Of a stretch of DNA of 64,000 nt, positions 33,903-47,917 are shown piece after piece. Location: assembly GCA_013407085.1 (NCBI GenBank), contig JACCGJ010001899.1, positions 62,001 to 126,000 on the forward strand, given 5' to 3'. A model generated the notes under the pieces. The model made no database searches and was not told where the DNA came from. It was given only the letters and a program-made list of their open reading frames with translations. Numbering within the stretch: the stretch's first letter is position 1; each line of letters begins with the position of its first letter. A program made the translations under genes and the position numbers. The stretch comes from Atriophallophorus winterbourni (Eukaryota; Platyhelminthes; Trematoda; Plagiorchiida; Microphallidae).

Positions 33903-34204
33903 TCCTTGGTTGATCGTATTAGACATGCGTATCTTTGATAACGAATTGATTGTTACCTTAGAGCAATTGTATCTTTCACAAATAGCGGTAAATTTGTTAT
34001 TATAATTGTTGTTTCTTTGACACTGCTGAGTAATTGACTATATTTATTTTTCTTTGGTAATACTTGGGGTAATAATTTTCGGTGATATTGGAAGGTAATG
34101 CTAATCTCGAAGTTCCGTTACTCCTATCTACAAAACTCGCATGGCCTTAAATAAAAAAAGAATGAAATAAACGGCCAGTTTTCCACTTTTGTCGGTAATA
34201 CTTG
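33903..34204 (-). repeat. Inverted repeat, right arm
   Basis: This is the partner of 31827-32155 (blocks listed there). The outer end carries ttttccacttttgtcggtaa, and the inner end reaches about 33903, where similarity fades. Confidence 0.75.
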
Positions 34205-34239
34205 AAGCAATCGTTTATCTGTAGATCTAATTACGTCCA

Positions 34240-34440
34240 GGCCAATGATATCACTGACACACTTTGGTGCACTTTGAAGCTCACAACAGGATACCAATGC
34301 ATTTTTGGATTTATTTATCGTTCTCCAACCGCAACTCTCGACCTAAACAATAAACTGATTAATGTTTTGCGCGTTTTGTAGGAAAGCGGTACAATACTCA
34401 AATATTAATAATGGTGGATTCCAACTTTCTCTAGCTCTAT
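34240..34440 (+). pseudogene. CR1-type endonuclease relic
   Basis: The plus strand reads LWCTLKLTTGYQ, then FGFIYRSPTATLDLNNKLIN (34255-34370) and LIMVDSNF (about 34410-34432). These correspond to the APE endonuclease blocks of CR1-type ORF2 (patterns WCxL, GxIYRPPxS, and the catalytic LIMGDFNFP, here GDF changed to VDS). Because it is the 5' half of ORF2, it is a different insertion from the C-terminal relic at 32780-33110 upstream. Traces may extend to about 34900, but no block is clear there. Confidence 0.7.
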
Positions 34441-37400
34441 AGCCGGAAAGATCATTCATCAGAGAAATTTGAAAATAAACTTCGAGCCGTTTTGGGTTTT
34501 AGTCTTAGTTTAATCCTTCCCCGGAGCATATCTTCTTTAAAATTTAAGAAACAGAAATCCAAACATCTCAGTTGCAAACTCTAGCTTTACGTTCAAGTCT
34601 ACGGTCGTCCGTCGGAAATAAAACCACGTGTGAGCATTTATGCTAATTTTTCCAGTGCTTAAAAAAGCATTTCTATCAGGCTTCACATTCAGTAAAAAAT
34701 TTATGTCACAGTGATAAGCTGTACACGAGTGTGACCGAGGCTTTTTTTATCAAAAATTCAATTGTAACTTTACACCGAAAATCGTGAACATTTCCCGTGT
34801 GAAAATTGCACCCAGATTCTGTTTACTCATGTGTCCGATTATGGCAAGGTTACTGAAATTTCTTCCAAATCACAAACATACTATTCTGAGCCCCATGCGG
34901 CTTCGACACATTTAAAAATAGTCAAAATATGAATTTAATGAAGCCAAACTTGAAACGTTTCATTCAAATTAAAAACACACAAAACCGGAGAAAGCGTTAT
35001 GAGAAGTTTTTCTGTTTTGACATCAACATTATGTTCACCAGTCGTTTGTGATTATTTTGTCTTCGCAATGCACTCATCAGCACAAGTGGTGCATTCCAAA
35101 AAGGTCTTGTTATCCCCTTGTATTTCCTCATATCGATGCTAAATACTATCTGTACTAAATATGTACGATAGATTTTGTTAATCCTGGAACATTCGAGCAT
35201 ATCGCTTCGCAGGGCCAGCATTTTCCTCATCTAAAAAAATGCAAAGAATTCAGTACTTAAAATTGAGCTAAAAATAGACCAGCTTCGCAATATAGAACTA
35301 ATCACAAACCTCTCCACAAAATTCGGTTGGCATCGTGTTATCCTTAATCAATTGAGTTTCGAAAATAGCATGCAAATCTGTGAATTGATGAACGTCAGAA
35401 CACTGAATTAATTTCGATTATATAAAATAAACGATCGAGGGCATCGTTATTATAAGATTCATCCTTTATCTTTGTAATCAACCTTTTGTAAAAAATGTAA
35501 CTTACTGACTCTGTGCGTTTCATTGCCATTGTGAACATAATCTGTAGGAAATGTATACATAAAGACGCATGCAGATTCCGTGAATGTATAAAAAAGCTTT
35601 TACATAAATATAACTTAAATTATTTGCGCATCCGAAGTAAAAAAATTCTTGAATTTTTCATTCATATTTAAGCAATCCGATGATATGAAGAATCCTCATT
35701 TTTATACATTTCTATCACAAGCCACAAGATATTGCGACATGAACATAGAGGAGTCAAACATACAAATTGACCGGAGGAATTGGATGACACCATTAAATAA
35801 TACATATCAAATAATTGGCATAACAACATGAACATCAAGTGATACTCATGTCACCTGTCGATTATCACAGTCAGCGGTGGGTCAAAATATCTACGTTTCT
35901 CTAAATTCCAACACGATTCATAATCACCCGTCGAATTCATGTGAAAACCATACCTCAAGACAAATTACGTTTTGATCAGCCATATAAATAGACTTTTACT
36001 ATAGGAATAAATCGAAACACTTGATGTTTGTACATTCCAACACGTTTTACGTGACTTAGCAATCTGCTTTTTGAATATCGATGTTTAGCACAGGGTACAC
36101 AACGATATGTGTTAATCCGTTTCGTCGAATGAAATGATTATCCCTCCAAAATTGATCATGATATATTAAATTTGATCTACAATCGAAGCGATCGAGATCT
36201 TGATCTTACAATTTGATGTGACAAGAAAATAAATTTCATGTTCAAGCATTTGATCACAACAGGTGTTGAGACGTCTGAATTCCAAGTTCGGAGAGAGCAT
36301 GTGTAAGATAAATCGCTCCTTTTTAGCTTGTTAATATATTTTTTCTAATACTAATAACATCCTGGTTTAACGGGTTATTACGATTGAGCGACGTTACCTA
36401 ATTGTTGCTTCGCGTTGGAAGACGGATGACAAAAACATTTGAGACGCAGATTCTCAGTTGACCTAAAATTCCACATTCGAATACTTTACCGACGTAGTTA
36501 TTTTTTAACACACCACAATGCTAACCACATGTCCAGACTGTGCACTCGGTAGTTTGCAAAATTGAATCCAAAATGGTTTCATTTTATTCGAATAGTGCAG
36601 CGATAATATATGCGATCAGTAGCCAATTTAACTAAGTCTAATTATATAGTATGCCATTGTGCGGATGTTATCCTGTCATAAACAAGGTAAATTCGAGAAT
36701 GTTCACGCAATGTAGACCGTTTAAAACTCAATGAATTGTTTTCCAGAAAGATGTGAACTCTTTTAATTTTTATCGAATAGCTTTGCTCAAATTCCCTAGA
36801 CGTTCATATTTTATGACGTGTTTATACATCCCTCAAGTAGAGACGTTAATACTCATTTAAATCTATTCAAAAAAGTGAAGAATTTTTAGCGATATCGGTG
36901 TGTCAGGTTTCATAAGTATATGGTTTCTACAAATGAACCAAGATGTTCAATAACGAAATTACCAATTCCTTTATGGCTCGAGCTAAAATCTCATAAATAC
37001 AACCAATGCACAGTGTTGCTCACATCCGCCGCGCTTCAATGGCCGTATTCTGTTGTAATATTTTTTCATTCGAAATAGCATATCAACTTCATCTTGGAAT
37101 ACGCTAAGATGTAATTATTCAATATAAACAAAATATACAACGTATAAAACTTTATAGTACTTTTATTTCGGATAGTGTTTGTTTCTCACTATGCCTTTTG
37201 AGTAAATGGTAATATTTTTCACATATTTATTTTGTCAATCAGTCAAACGATCATTCAAAATTACAATTCTAAAATAGAAACTCACAATAATGTGGGTAAA
37301 CCGGAGCAAACCAGACAGATACGTCTCTGCTGGTCAAAGAGAACAAATCTTGTCGAAGTTTCACGAGACCTTGTTCGCCGATGTATTGTTGAACATTCAC

Positions 37401-37779
37401 ATGCGGTGAGAATTGTAATTGAAACATCGCGACATATTGCGAATTGCCTTGATTGAACCATTTGAGAACCGAGCAATGATCCGAGGTTAGATTACGAAAT
37501 TGTGGCGCTTATTTAGTTGTTTAATCAGCTGAAAATGTGAACAAAACGTTAAATTTAGTGTCCAAGATTCGAGATTCATGATTAACGGTTAAAAACTTGA
37601 ATTGCTGTACACTACCATAGGATATACGTATGAAAATTAAAAACATCGTTACTTGTATGATCATATCCGTGTTCTTCAAAGGTGGAGAAAAAATAATCCC
37701 CAATGGCGACACAAACTGATGGATGAGGATCTTTGGATGGACGGTAGTTCCGTGTGTAAAACAAAAATATCTACATCAA
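34441..37779. other. Non-coding stretch
   Basis: No gene, RNA or repeat was recognised. Short frames (for example 34997-35230, 37232-37456) carry no known motif. Confidence 0.5.
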
Positions 37780-40670
37780 TAGGTAGGGGCCAATGCAGTA
37801 GTTCAATTCAATTCAACATAATAATTCGTAACCTGTGTGCTAGATCGCTCAGGTAACAAAGCTATTCTACGAAAAGCATACACGAACAGCAAAGAAGTGA
37901 CGACGATATTTCAAACGTGACTTTGAGAATTGAAGGGTCAAAGGCTGGCTGCGTGTGAGGATAACGTAACCGAACTTGAAGAGGTGTTTGAGAGGGTGAA
38001 ATTTCGCGTAGCTGTTTCGATATTTCAGAGTGAGATCGTTTAGGATACGTCTGCACTCGAAGGTGCGTGATCTAAGTCTGGTAAGTCGCTGCTCAAACAT
38101 TGAATTATTTAATACGGTAACCATTTTGGTTGCGAAATGATAAATTCGTTCGAGGAGTAAGATGTTTTTATCCATCTATGGCGTCCAAGCTTTTACACCG
38201 TAGTCAACGTCAGGATTTATGTAAGTGTTCAATATTATCGAGATTAAGTACAGTTGAAAACGTCCGAAAATGCGTTTCAGTAAACAAAGCAAGCTGCACG
38301 CACGCTTGTAGACAGCTACGCACTGAAGGCTGTTCTTCCAAATGACAGACATCAAGATTCCGATAAGATTTTTCGATGAACTCCATTGAAGCGGTTGGCT
38401 GCTGAGTGTGTAGGTAAACAGGAAGGGTTATCTAACTTGCAACAGTTTGCAATTTTTCAAATTAAATGGCAGTTTGTTTGAGATTTACCACTGGTGCAGC
38501 TTAATCAAATCTTCATGTGAACTTGACATTCGTCGATAGAATTGACCTTCATCCTGAATTTTATATCGTCGGCAAATAAAACTAGCTAACTTGCGAGAAA
38601 TTTAGGTAGATCGTTTATAAATATGAAAAACAGTATCGGACTAAGAACCGAAACCTGAGGGACTCTGCTCCTGGCTTCAATTGTTCGAGAAGTTTCACCA
38701 CCTTTGCTGACTTTCACTTTGCGTCCAGACAGACAATTTGTAAACCATCTAGGTGCGTTTTCGATGACGCCAACATTCTGCAGCTTTTGAAGCAGTAAGG
38801 AGTGAGTTACACTGTCGAATGCTTTATATATATCTAAGTTAACGGCACGGACCGAAACCTCTTGGTTTACTGCTTCCGTCCAGTCTTTAGAGTCATGAGG
38901 AAGTTAAACAGGCGATAATATGTTTTCATAAACCTGTGTTGTGTGAAAGTTATCAGCGAATGATAATCAAGATGTTAAACGAGTCGTTCAAACACGAGGC
39001 GTTCTAGAATTTTAGAAACGCTGTAAGAAACGTCACGGGTCGGTAATTTGCTGGATCAGAACGACTGCCCCCTTTGTAGATTTGTGTGATAACCCCTGTT
39101 ATTCATTGAGTTGTTACAGTTCCCGTATATAATGAGTGCCTGAATAGACCAGATAGTGGGTCACAAAGCTCCAGATCGCATGGTTTGAGAACAGCAGGTG
39201 TTATTTCATTCTCTCCGGGTATTTTTTCCCACAACCATAGGATTTACCTCGATGTTACCTAGGCATTCAACCTGTTGTGGGAGCCTCAGAGACGCCAGAT
39301 TTGACATGTTCTTTGGATAAAATGATACTAGGCATCAGCTGTATCCTTGACATCATCAGTCAGTCCGTTCTCTGTATGGATGGGAGATATACCTGGTTTA
39401 ACCTCAATCGCGGTGCTTACGATGGTTTACTCCAAATTAGGATTTCTTTCCATCTGGTCGATTACCTTCCAATGGCGATATGGCTTGTCTTTTCCGATTG
39501 AGGACGTCAACTTTTTACGAAAACTACGAAAGTGTTACTAAGATAAATGTGCTTGTGTTATTTTGTGTTAATTCCATTCAAAAGTTTTTCATGTCTATCC
39601 ATTTTCGAGTGCGACTTCGGAGTTTGAAGCAAAATGGTATTGAATTCCTTTTGGTAAAACGGTTGGAATTTTCGTTCAGTTTTGTATCAGAAATAACTTA
39701 ACAGACTAAAACAATGAGTTTCTGCATTCGGAAGGTCGAAGTAATCGACTCTCTTGATAAACGTAACTTGGTCCGACGCCCTTCTGGCGTTGCACACGAA
39801 TTTGAAGAACAACGTCAGATTGTCAATTATCATCAAAGGACTATGATACTGCATTGACTCTAAAGCCTTTGCTTTGGAGGTTAAAACCAGATTTAGAATT
39901 CATGATTCATTAAGCCCCCTCTGTTGAGTGAATTAATGGGCATGATTGTACAGGGGATTGAAATTGATTCTACTACGGAATTTTTACTCAAGGGATTGCT
40001 GATTATGCACACGTTTAGTGTAGAGATGTTTGAGGTTGAAATCACGTATTATTAACAATAGGAATCCTTCAAGGTTTCTAGCGTTGCGCATCATTTGTAA
40101 CAACGTTTTATTGGGAGCATCGTACTAGTTGGGCGAGCGGTAGATCACACAAAGTATGCAGTTCTCTCCAGGTTTCGAACGAAGGCTACCCCACATGGTG
40201 TTCTTAAGCTCGAACCTTGCTTCAGGTCCAGCTGTGAATTGAAGACGTTCCTTATAATACATAGAAACTCCACCACCTGATCTTTAACGGTTTCATTAAA
40301 GGAGAATCATGTTGGAAAGTGCTATCTCGCAATCGTTAACCTGATCGTAAAACAATGTTTCGGTTATAGAAATCATGCTAGCAGAAAACTAAGCGATAAT
40401 ATGGTATAATTGGGCTATTTTGTTCCGCAAGCACTCTGCATTCGTGTATAGGCATTTAACAGTGGTTTTCGTGTTGTCCATCGTCCATGTATTTTGAAGA
40501 CTTCGGAAACGTGATGCTATTCGCGACAACGTTTCCGCGTTCTTCAATAGATTCTGCAACGTATAACCAATGTCTTTAGCTTCTTGTTGTTTTTTCACTA
40601 GTTCTGTTGTACTGCTATCTCCTGGAACGACTGGAAGAATCAGACTGCACTCATTGATTTTCTTACGCAA
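37780..40670 (-). pseudogene. Near full-length CR1-type retrotransposon ORF2 relic
   Basis: On the minus strand, in order: the ORF2 opening VKCLYTNAECLRNKI (40464-40420), and endonuclease blocks GGGVSMYYKERLQF and ILCVIYRSPN (40280-40130), with LLIIRDFN for the catalytic GDFN (about 40057-40034). RT blocks follow: SDPANYRPVTFLT (39063-39022), LDIYKAFDSV (about 38837-38808), VPQVSVLSPILFFIFIND (38668-38612) and VLFADDIKF (38587-38561). The C-terminal block is LLERIYHFATKMV, TLKYRNSYAK and FAVRVCF (38157-37870). About 2.9 kb of ORF2 is traceable. FADD is intact, but many stops and frameshifts and the GDFN change make it dead. CR1 superfamily is secure; subfamily is not. Confidence 0.9.
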
Positions 40671-41388
40671 GTCTCTCCCTCCTTTTGATTCTTACCAGTG
40701 TATTTCGGCGTACATTTTATTATTGTTCGTAGTTATGTCACGTACAATGTAAGAATTCAAAACAACAATCTACATATTCATCTCACTGATTAGTATTACT
40801 TTTATTAGCCGCGCTTCGCCGACGTGTGATGAGCTGTGGTAGCGAAACAAACGTGTAACGTTTCCAACCCCATCAACGTAAATAGTGTGGACCGTTGTTC
40901 TAGGTCGTATCGCTGTCTATTCTCCAGAATGTTATTGCTAGACTCCTGTATGTTGGTACACATTAAAGAGAGATTTTCGGCCATCTTCAGGGCGGCAACA
41001 TCAGGAGTTAAAATCTGTTTTATGAGCGGAACAGGTCGGTACTCCTTTCAAATATGGACCGATCTTTTATGGCTTGCACAATTGAATGTGAGTTACACGA
41101 TGAGGTCATGGATAAGACGTATGATTAGGTTGGTATGCCTAATCTGCTCAATCCCTCGAGCCCAGACTTATTTACTGTGATTTTAAACCCATGGCCATGA
41201 ACAAAAAAGCTTATTCCAATCAATTCCACCACAAACTACAACGGCTGTCAAGTCTGTGCATTTATTAGTTATGGGCAAAAGGAATAAGTTGCGTTAGCGC
41301 TTGAAACAGTGGAAAATTGGTTAAAATTTGAGGTTTTATGTTTCATATATTTGGTTTTACACCAAACGAGTCCACACGTATGCGAATT
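40671..41388. other. Non-coding stretch before copy 2
   Basis: No feature was recognised. It includes the junction at 41388/41389, where copy 2 begins with no visible target-site duplication, palindrome or other recombination signature. Confidence 0.5.
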
Positions 41389-44300
41389 GGGTCTAAACAT
41401 ATGATTATGAAAAATGCTTATTTTCATGCATTTCCAGTACACACTTAAGAATCATCAAGTAGGGACTGTATGATCAGGATACGCGTGCACCAAATCAGTC
41501 CAGCGAATGCATGACTAGTTCGTCTGTTCAAAAATATGGACCATCATTCTATCACTTTCATATGTGAATGCAACCAATGATAAAGCTTCATTTCTTTTTG
41601 CACACGTAAAATTGATTTACGCTAATACCGACTTCCCAATGTGCGTTTCACAACATGTGTATTTTAGTTACCCGAAAAATACATTATTAATGCAAAATAG
41701 ATGACATTTTATTTAATTTCAATTTGGGCTTTTCGCAATGTACCTTGCAGATATTTTCATAGTTTATTTGAAAAATGCTTTTTTGATAATGGGAAAAATA
41801 CCCCATTTTTCAACATTCCTAATTATATCCACTGAACAGCAAAAATGTTAGCATACTCATTGCCGATCATACAAAAGGGAATCAATTGAATTTGTTAGCA
41901 AATCTAAACGCTAAGACGAAAATAACACAAATTGTTTAAATATTTGTTACTTAATTATTTGCGTTATCGGGTTATTATGAGATTCACACAAAATATATGA
42001 TTCAATGGAAGGAATTTATGTAATAATAACAGATTTAACAATATAGATAGTGAATATCAATTTTAAAATGGACTAGATAATTTTCTTAATTCGATTGTAT
42101 ACGTTTCAGCGAATAGTTTCTAAATGTTACTGCAATGTGTGTATCGTAAATCCTGTCATTATTTTGTGATTATGAATTTTAGCTTTCAGCATAAACCTCA
42201 CGATGCTTTGCGGATGTGTTCAAACTTTGACATTAATGTAGCATTGCAGGTGGTTGAAGGTGACAAGATTGGATTAGCGATTAAAAGGCGATACGGCGAT
42301 CTATTGGTCTAAGTGGAGTTTCCTTGGAATGCTCTTGGAAAATTTGTTATAAAATAAATTAATAACTTTTTAGAAAATAGAATCACCAACAATCCAAGTC
42401 AGTATTTAGGCAAAAATCTCATGATCGACCTATTGTTCTTATGTAGTACCTTTAGTTTATTACATCTGCTTCACTGCCGGTAGATACGTCAATTTATCAA
42501 TATTAATATAGATCAAAAGCAATCATATAAACATGGAGATAGATCAAATAATAAACCAACATCTTAGTTTCTATATCTGGGGGTGAGAAATAAATTTATT
42601 CCCAAGTCCCATTCGCTGCTTCCGAAAACAATTTTGAGCAATATTTTCAGCGTGTAGTTATTCCGATCTCCAACCAAATCAGTATGAAAGTTCAATGCAT
42701 CTACGTAACAAATGTTTGAGCAAATAAATGAGAAAATTATTTAAATGCTAATATTTTGGCTGATTCGTTAACCTCACACGGTATGGTTAGCTCATTATGT
42801 TTCTGCTACATTCAGAACGATCAACATTAAGTAAAGTCGAAACGCACATAGATATATTTTCACATTCTATCAATTCTTCCAAATATTTATCTACGTCTGT
42901 GTTCTAGTTGAAATAGTTTGGTAATAGATGTCAGATTGAATTAAACTGATAGAAAGCTGGCATCAATATTAAATATTCTGTAGACACATTTCGGGAGATT
43001 TTGAATGGTCAATCGATGTAATATCACATGGTAGTCGATATTAACCAGTTGAGAGTTTCTCACGGAAATCATCCGGTACACACCTAACTTACGTTTGTAA
43101 ATTTAGTGGAAACTGTGAAATGTCTTTTCATGTATAGAATTAACTAGCATTGCATGACATTTTTGCGTATTACAATCTCCGTTAAAATGAGAGAAATCGA
43201 TGATTAGCGACATATTGTGAGAGGCGTGATTGTTGTGAGCATATGAGTGACATATTAACTGAATAAAATCAATTTTACAGGATAATACCTAATGAACAAA
43301 ATTCATCAACAAGGAAATTCACTTACATCAACACAAGCGTCTTTCATTGCGTATTTAGTTTCCAACAGCAAATGAACCACTGTGAAACAAATATTCCGTT
43401 TAACGTATAGAATTATGTCCGTTATGTATTCATAAAAAAAACGGAAAATATTTTGGATGAGAAGACAGTCAAGAAACGTATACTAGCTTCCAATGAAAAT
43501 CATGAAATAACAATATCGAAAGAAAACTTTTTTTGTAGTTTCACACTGAAATTCGCCTTCTAAGGTCAAGCAATTAATCAAACTTCTATTTTGAACAGGA
43601 GTCAACATTTAAATAAATTATTATCCTTAAAAAATAGTTAATCCTCTTGTTTTGTAATGCAATCGGCAAAATCGACTCACTAGCTTACACTAGTAGTTTA
43701 TGCATACATAACTTCATTCTACAAATGTCCGAAGTGAACTCATTACCCATTACAATATTTATGCTGTTTTTCGTATATTGTTTCGTTCGAACGTATAGAT
43801 TACGTAGCACTGGTCCTTTTCTTCCGCGCGGGGGCCGATTAAATTTTGATGGATCGAAATGATTAGCATATAAGAAGAATGAGACGAAGAATAAGACGAA
43901 TAACATGAAAAAGAAAATGACCTTTTAAATGCAAATCAATTTTCAGAAATTATATTGATTTTTCCACAAATGTTTGAAAACGTGACATGCATAGGAAAAC
44001 GCAAGGTTTATCCAGGTCAAAATAATTTCTGGTTAGCCAGAAATAGATAGATATGCCAATGAATTTGGAAAATGAAGCAAGAATATTGAAAAACAAATCT
44101 CAATATAGATTATCAAATTGTCAGCTCCATTTTTCTGTGTATCCTGCATGATGAGGAACAAATGCGATTCTAAATTTTGAATTCTGAACAACTTTTTAGG
44201 CAAGGATATTCCTCTTCAGTGGTTGTAAACAACGACGAGTAATGTTTTTGATCAAACTCTTTTATTCACGAAAGTGATGATCGAAAATAGTGCTTAGCAT

Positions 44301-47239
44301 TAAATTCTTAAAAACAGTGTCAAACTTGGGATAAACTAATTACAACTTTTGAACACAAGAAAATCGATTTCCAGAGGCTGGGAAAACATTTTCAGGATGA
44401 TTCAAGCTCCAATATTGTTGTAAAGTAATCCACATTTGGCATCTATTATATATTTCACACCATCTGATATATATATGGTATCGTCCGGCAAAAACATTTT
44501 TTATAAAATTCAGGGAAAGTTCATAGTGAGAAAACCCCAAAAATAATTTGTTCATTTGCATACACGGTTTGTTTATTTACTTTTGTTATTTTAGTTTGGG
44601 ATTCGAGTGAAATTTCAATTTTCTGGGCATAAGAACTGAATCAATGTTTTCCACTGTTACTGGTTCGTAGCGATCATTGCCAATGTTGCCATCAAAACAA
44701 TTCCGCATTATCTTGAAGCCCTTTCATTCGAGCACGTCCATTACTAATGTGCTAGTCTAGAGCGAGCATTTTTATGCCACTATTTCAAGTTAGCAACTGA
44801 CCACCAGCAAAGGTTTTCTCGTCTACACCAGCTGACGCATAGTGTGCTCCGCGTGGTTACCGTTGAATTTCATTAGCAGACCCTGTCCTAACAAGCAGAG
44901 CCGACCTCAGTTAATGGCTCTCCAAAATCAACTTTTTTTCCTAAAATGCGGCGCAAGACGTCACATTTACAAACGTAGTGTTGCCATGGTGCGTATTTAT
45001 TAGTTTGTAAAGAACGTTTGTTGATGACCTACGGCCTCATACTCACCTCTGCGCGAAGTCTTTAACCATCAATTAAAATAAGCTATAAATACTGCCATTA
45101 GAGAAATAGAGCATCCACAACAACCGCAACACATCCATGTTATTTGAATTTTACGATCTAAAAGAAGATCATTTAGTACAAAATCTGTCAGCTAGTATGC
45201 TTCTTCCTAAAGATACGTTTTGAATGTCCTTTGGAATGTAACTTCATAGCAACGTATTTCTGCGGGATTGAATTGTGAGTTAATCACTGTCATAAAGCGG
45301 AACTATAAACTGAATCAGAGGCAGCTCAGAAATTCAGAAACCGCCATATAGTTTTGCCGATGATAAACGTATCGGTGTTCTAGCACGTTATTCAGAAGAA
45401 AATCGTATCGGAACCTAACGAACCATGAACAGAAACCCGCTTGCTCTTCGCGGAAATTGTTATCCGTGCCGATGTAAGTATGCGAAGAGGGACAGGTGGT
45501 TTACCACAATATTTGGATCAATTGATTCTCCCACCTTCCATCATGGACAGGTTGTATCATGTATTCACCCCACAAGTCGCGTTTTATCTCATACATCCAA
45601 ACATTGGAGAAGCGTCTGAGTGATTTGCTTCGAATTTCGTGTTTGTCTTTACAAAAGAAAACGAAAGTCTCTTCGAAGCGTGTTTCCTACCGTCGCTTTA
45701 GAAATCAAATTTCTATCCGCATTTCTTAGACAAAAGCCAAAGCTAACGATACTGAATAATGCAAAGGAGATTGGGAATGTCATTGCGGTCGGAGAGTGTC
45801 TGAAGTTACGGGATGACTAGACTTACTTGAAACATTCTCTCAAGAAGTTCAAACGCATTTGGAGGTTTGTTATGCGCAAAACGTCGAACTGCAGAATGCT
45901 CTGACTCGAAAATTATGGCTTAGGGTCTAGGATACGAAACGATTGATTAAGCCCTAACATTCACCGTTTAGATGAGGTATGTTTTGTTTCGTCGAACCGA
46001 TTGATTTTTGTTTCAATTCTGTTAAACCACATTAAGTGAAACAACACTGCTTTACGTAAAAAATCGTTATCTATATTGTCCGTTGTATCGCGTTGAATCT
46101 CATGCAATTGTTTGTCACCCAGCAAGACATTTATCGTATGATAAACAACATCGCTCCCTATCGCACTGCCTCTACAAAGTACACATTTTTTCAAACGCTA
46201 ATCGGACGATATTGCTTGTGCAATCCTTTTCCTAATTTGCGAACTGCTGGATGCCAGACGATCCAAGTAACAGGATAAGTAAGTATGTAGATCACTTTCC
46301 TTGCGGTTTTCTTCATACATGTAGTGTAGCACGTGGAGTAATAACCAAAAAGTTTGTCTGTTTTTCGTGCTGGGTTTCATTGATTTTAAATATCATTCGA
46401 AAACCGTACCATAAAATGTAGAGAGAATATCAAGTTTCATATTCAAAACTTACCGGAATTCGGCGCATTTTCTAATTTAACAAGGAAATGAATATGTTTT
46501 ATTTAACGCTGACTAGGGTATGAAATTACCAAAGAACAGAGTGGTATTTGAACATTCTGTATGTGATATATACTAGGAAGTACGGAAAAACTAAACGGAA
46601 GACATTGAAATATCAGTTACAATACGGTATTGCTCAACCAAATTGTGAGCGTTTTGATGACAGGTTAATCAACACGTGTGAAGTTTTTTCCTTACAGTAG
46701 CAATCCCATTTAACCGCTTACACATTGAGCACACCTCATGCCAAATTTTATCAAACAGTATATCCGCTGTACCTAAATGTTGCCCTTCTACATGGACATG
46801 TTTACAGCTCGAGATCACAAAATAACTACATTTTTAGTCGATATACTACAAGCAAGTTTTGTGCAAACATATCAGACCATGTTGAACTAGTTTATTGGTA
46901 AAGCAACCGGTAAGTGTTTGCTTGTGTGAAGGAAAATTCGAGTTAAATATCAAAGGAGATACAAAATACTTTGTGTTACATGACTTCGATACGCCAAGCA
47001 AATTTCACAGACAGAAAGCGATTCTATAGAAATGATTAAACTTCAACATTTGAGCATTTTATAATGTATTTTATTTATTACCTATGAGCAACAGAAAATA
47101 TTGGTCTTTATAAGCATTGAGAGTGTTTGATTGAGAATCACTCTGTGTTCATGATTTTGAATATGTTGTTTCTTTGTACGATCACCAAATTACAGTTGGT
47201 TGTAAGTATATAACTGTTCACACAATCATGTTGAGTGGT
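41389..47239. other. Non-coding stretch, left part of copy 2
   Basis: This is the counterpart of 1-5855. No gene was recognised. It is identical to copy 1 up to 42007 and most diverged around 44570-44880. Open frames of 60-77 codons mostly differ in extent from their copy 1 counterparts. Confidence 0.6.
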
Positions 47240-47644
47240 TTAGAAAAGTGATAGTTTTCGCGTAAAGAAACACCTCATATAGCATTTTATTATGTTCGCG
47301 TAACAGCAACGTATCGCTCTTAGATATGAAGGGACACAATCTGATGAAACAAAAATATACGCACCGAAGTTCTGTTCCACCTCAAATTCGAAATTCCGCA
47401 CACATTGCGATTTCACTGGAAAATCGATTCTGCGTAACAAGTTAGGGGTTTGATGCCATCGTTCTGGATACCCGTACCACAGAGAGGCCTTGTTCGTTTC
47501 CATGTACCCTGCATTCACTAACCAATCGTGCACAGGAAATTTAGACACTTTTCTTTCGACTATGCTCAGAACAAAACTCCACGATTTGTAAAATGGAATA
47601 CTTTTCGCCACCTTTAAAAATAGAAATAAAATTTGAACGAACAA
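47240..47644 (-). other. Open frame of doubtful status, copy 2 counterpart
   Basis: This 134-codon frame is the counterpart of 5856-6260 and keeps the frame with about 15 replacements. The substitution pattern gives no sign of selection. Confidence 0.15.
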
Positions 47645-47917
47645 CGTTTGTGAATTATCATGGAAATTTATTACAAACGATTAGTTATTGCTATGACATT
47701 GAATTTTGAAAATGAGGTGATGAAAAATTTAGAAAACTGACTATATAAACTGATTATATTTAATTATGTTCTTAATTCCACTCGAACGTAGTCACATTTG
47801 CAGATTTTAGTCTTGTTTCCAATCATGCTAGGTTGGTCAAGTAGGTCAAATGTTCCGGGCTTTGTTTATGTAACTTGACACACCTAGAATGTTATTAGGC
47901 TAACAGTGATGCGCTGT

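Noticed and set aside
31827..34204. Calling the inverted repeat pair a known DNA transposon superfamily
   Set aside because: No transposase motif, no target-site duplication and no recognisable terminal sequence were found, so it is reported only as an inverted repeat pair.
39277..39701. Overlapping plus-strand frames of 64-74 codons
   Set aside because: They lie antisense to the CR1-type ORF2 relic, whose RT and endonuclease blocks are readable on the minus strand.
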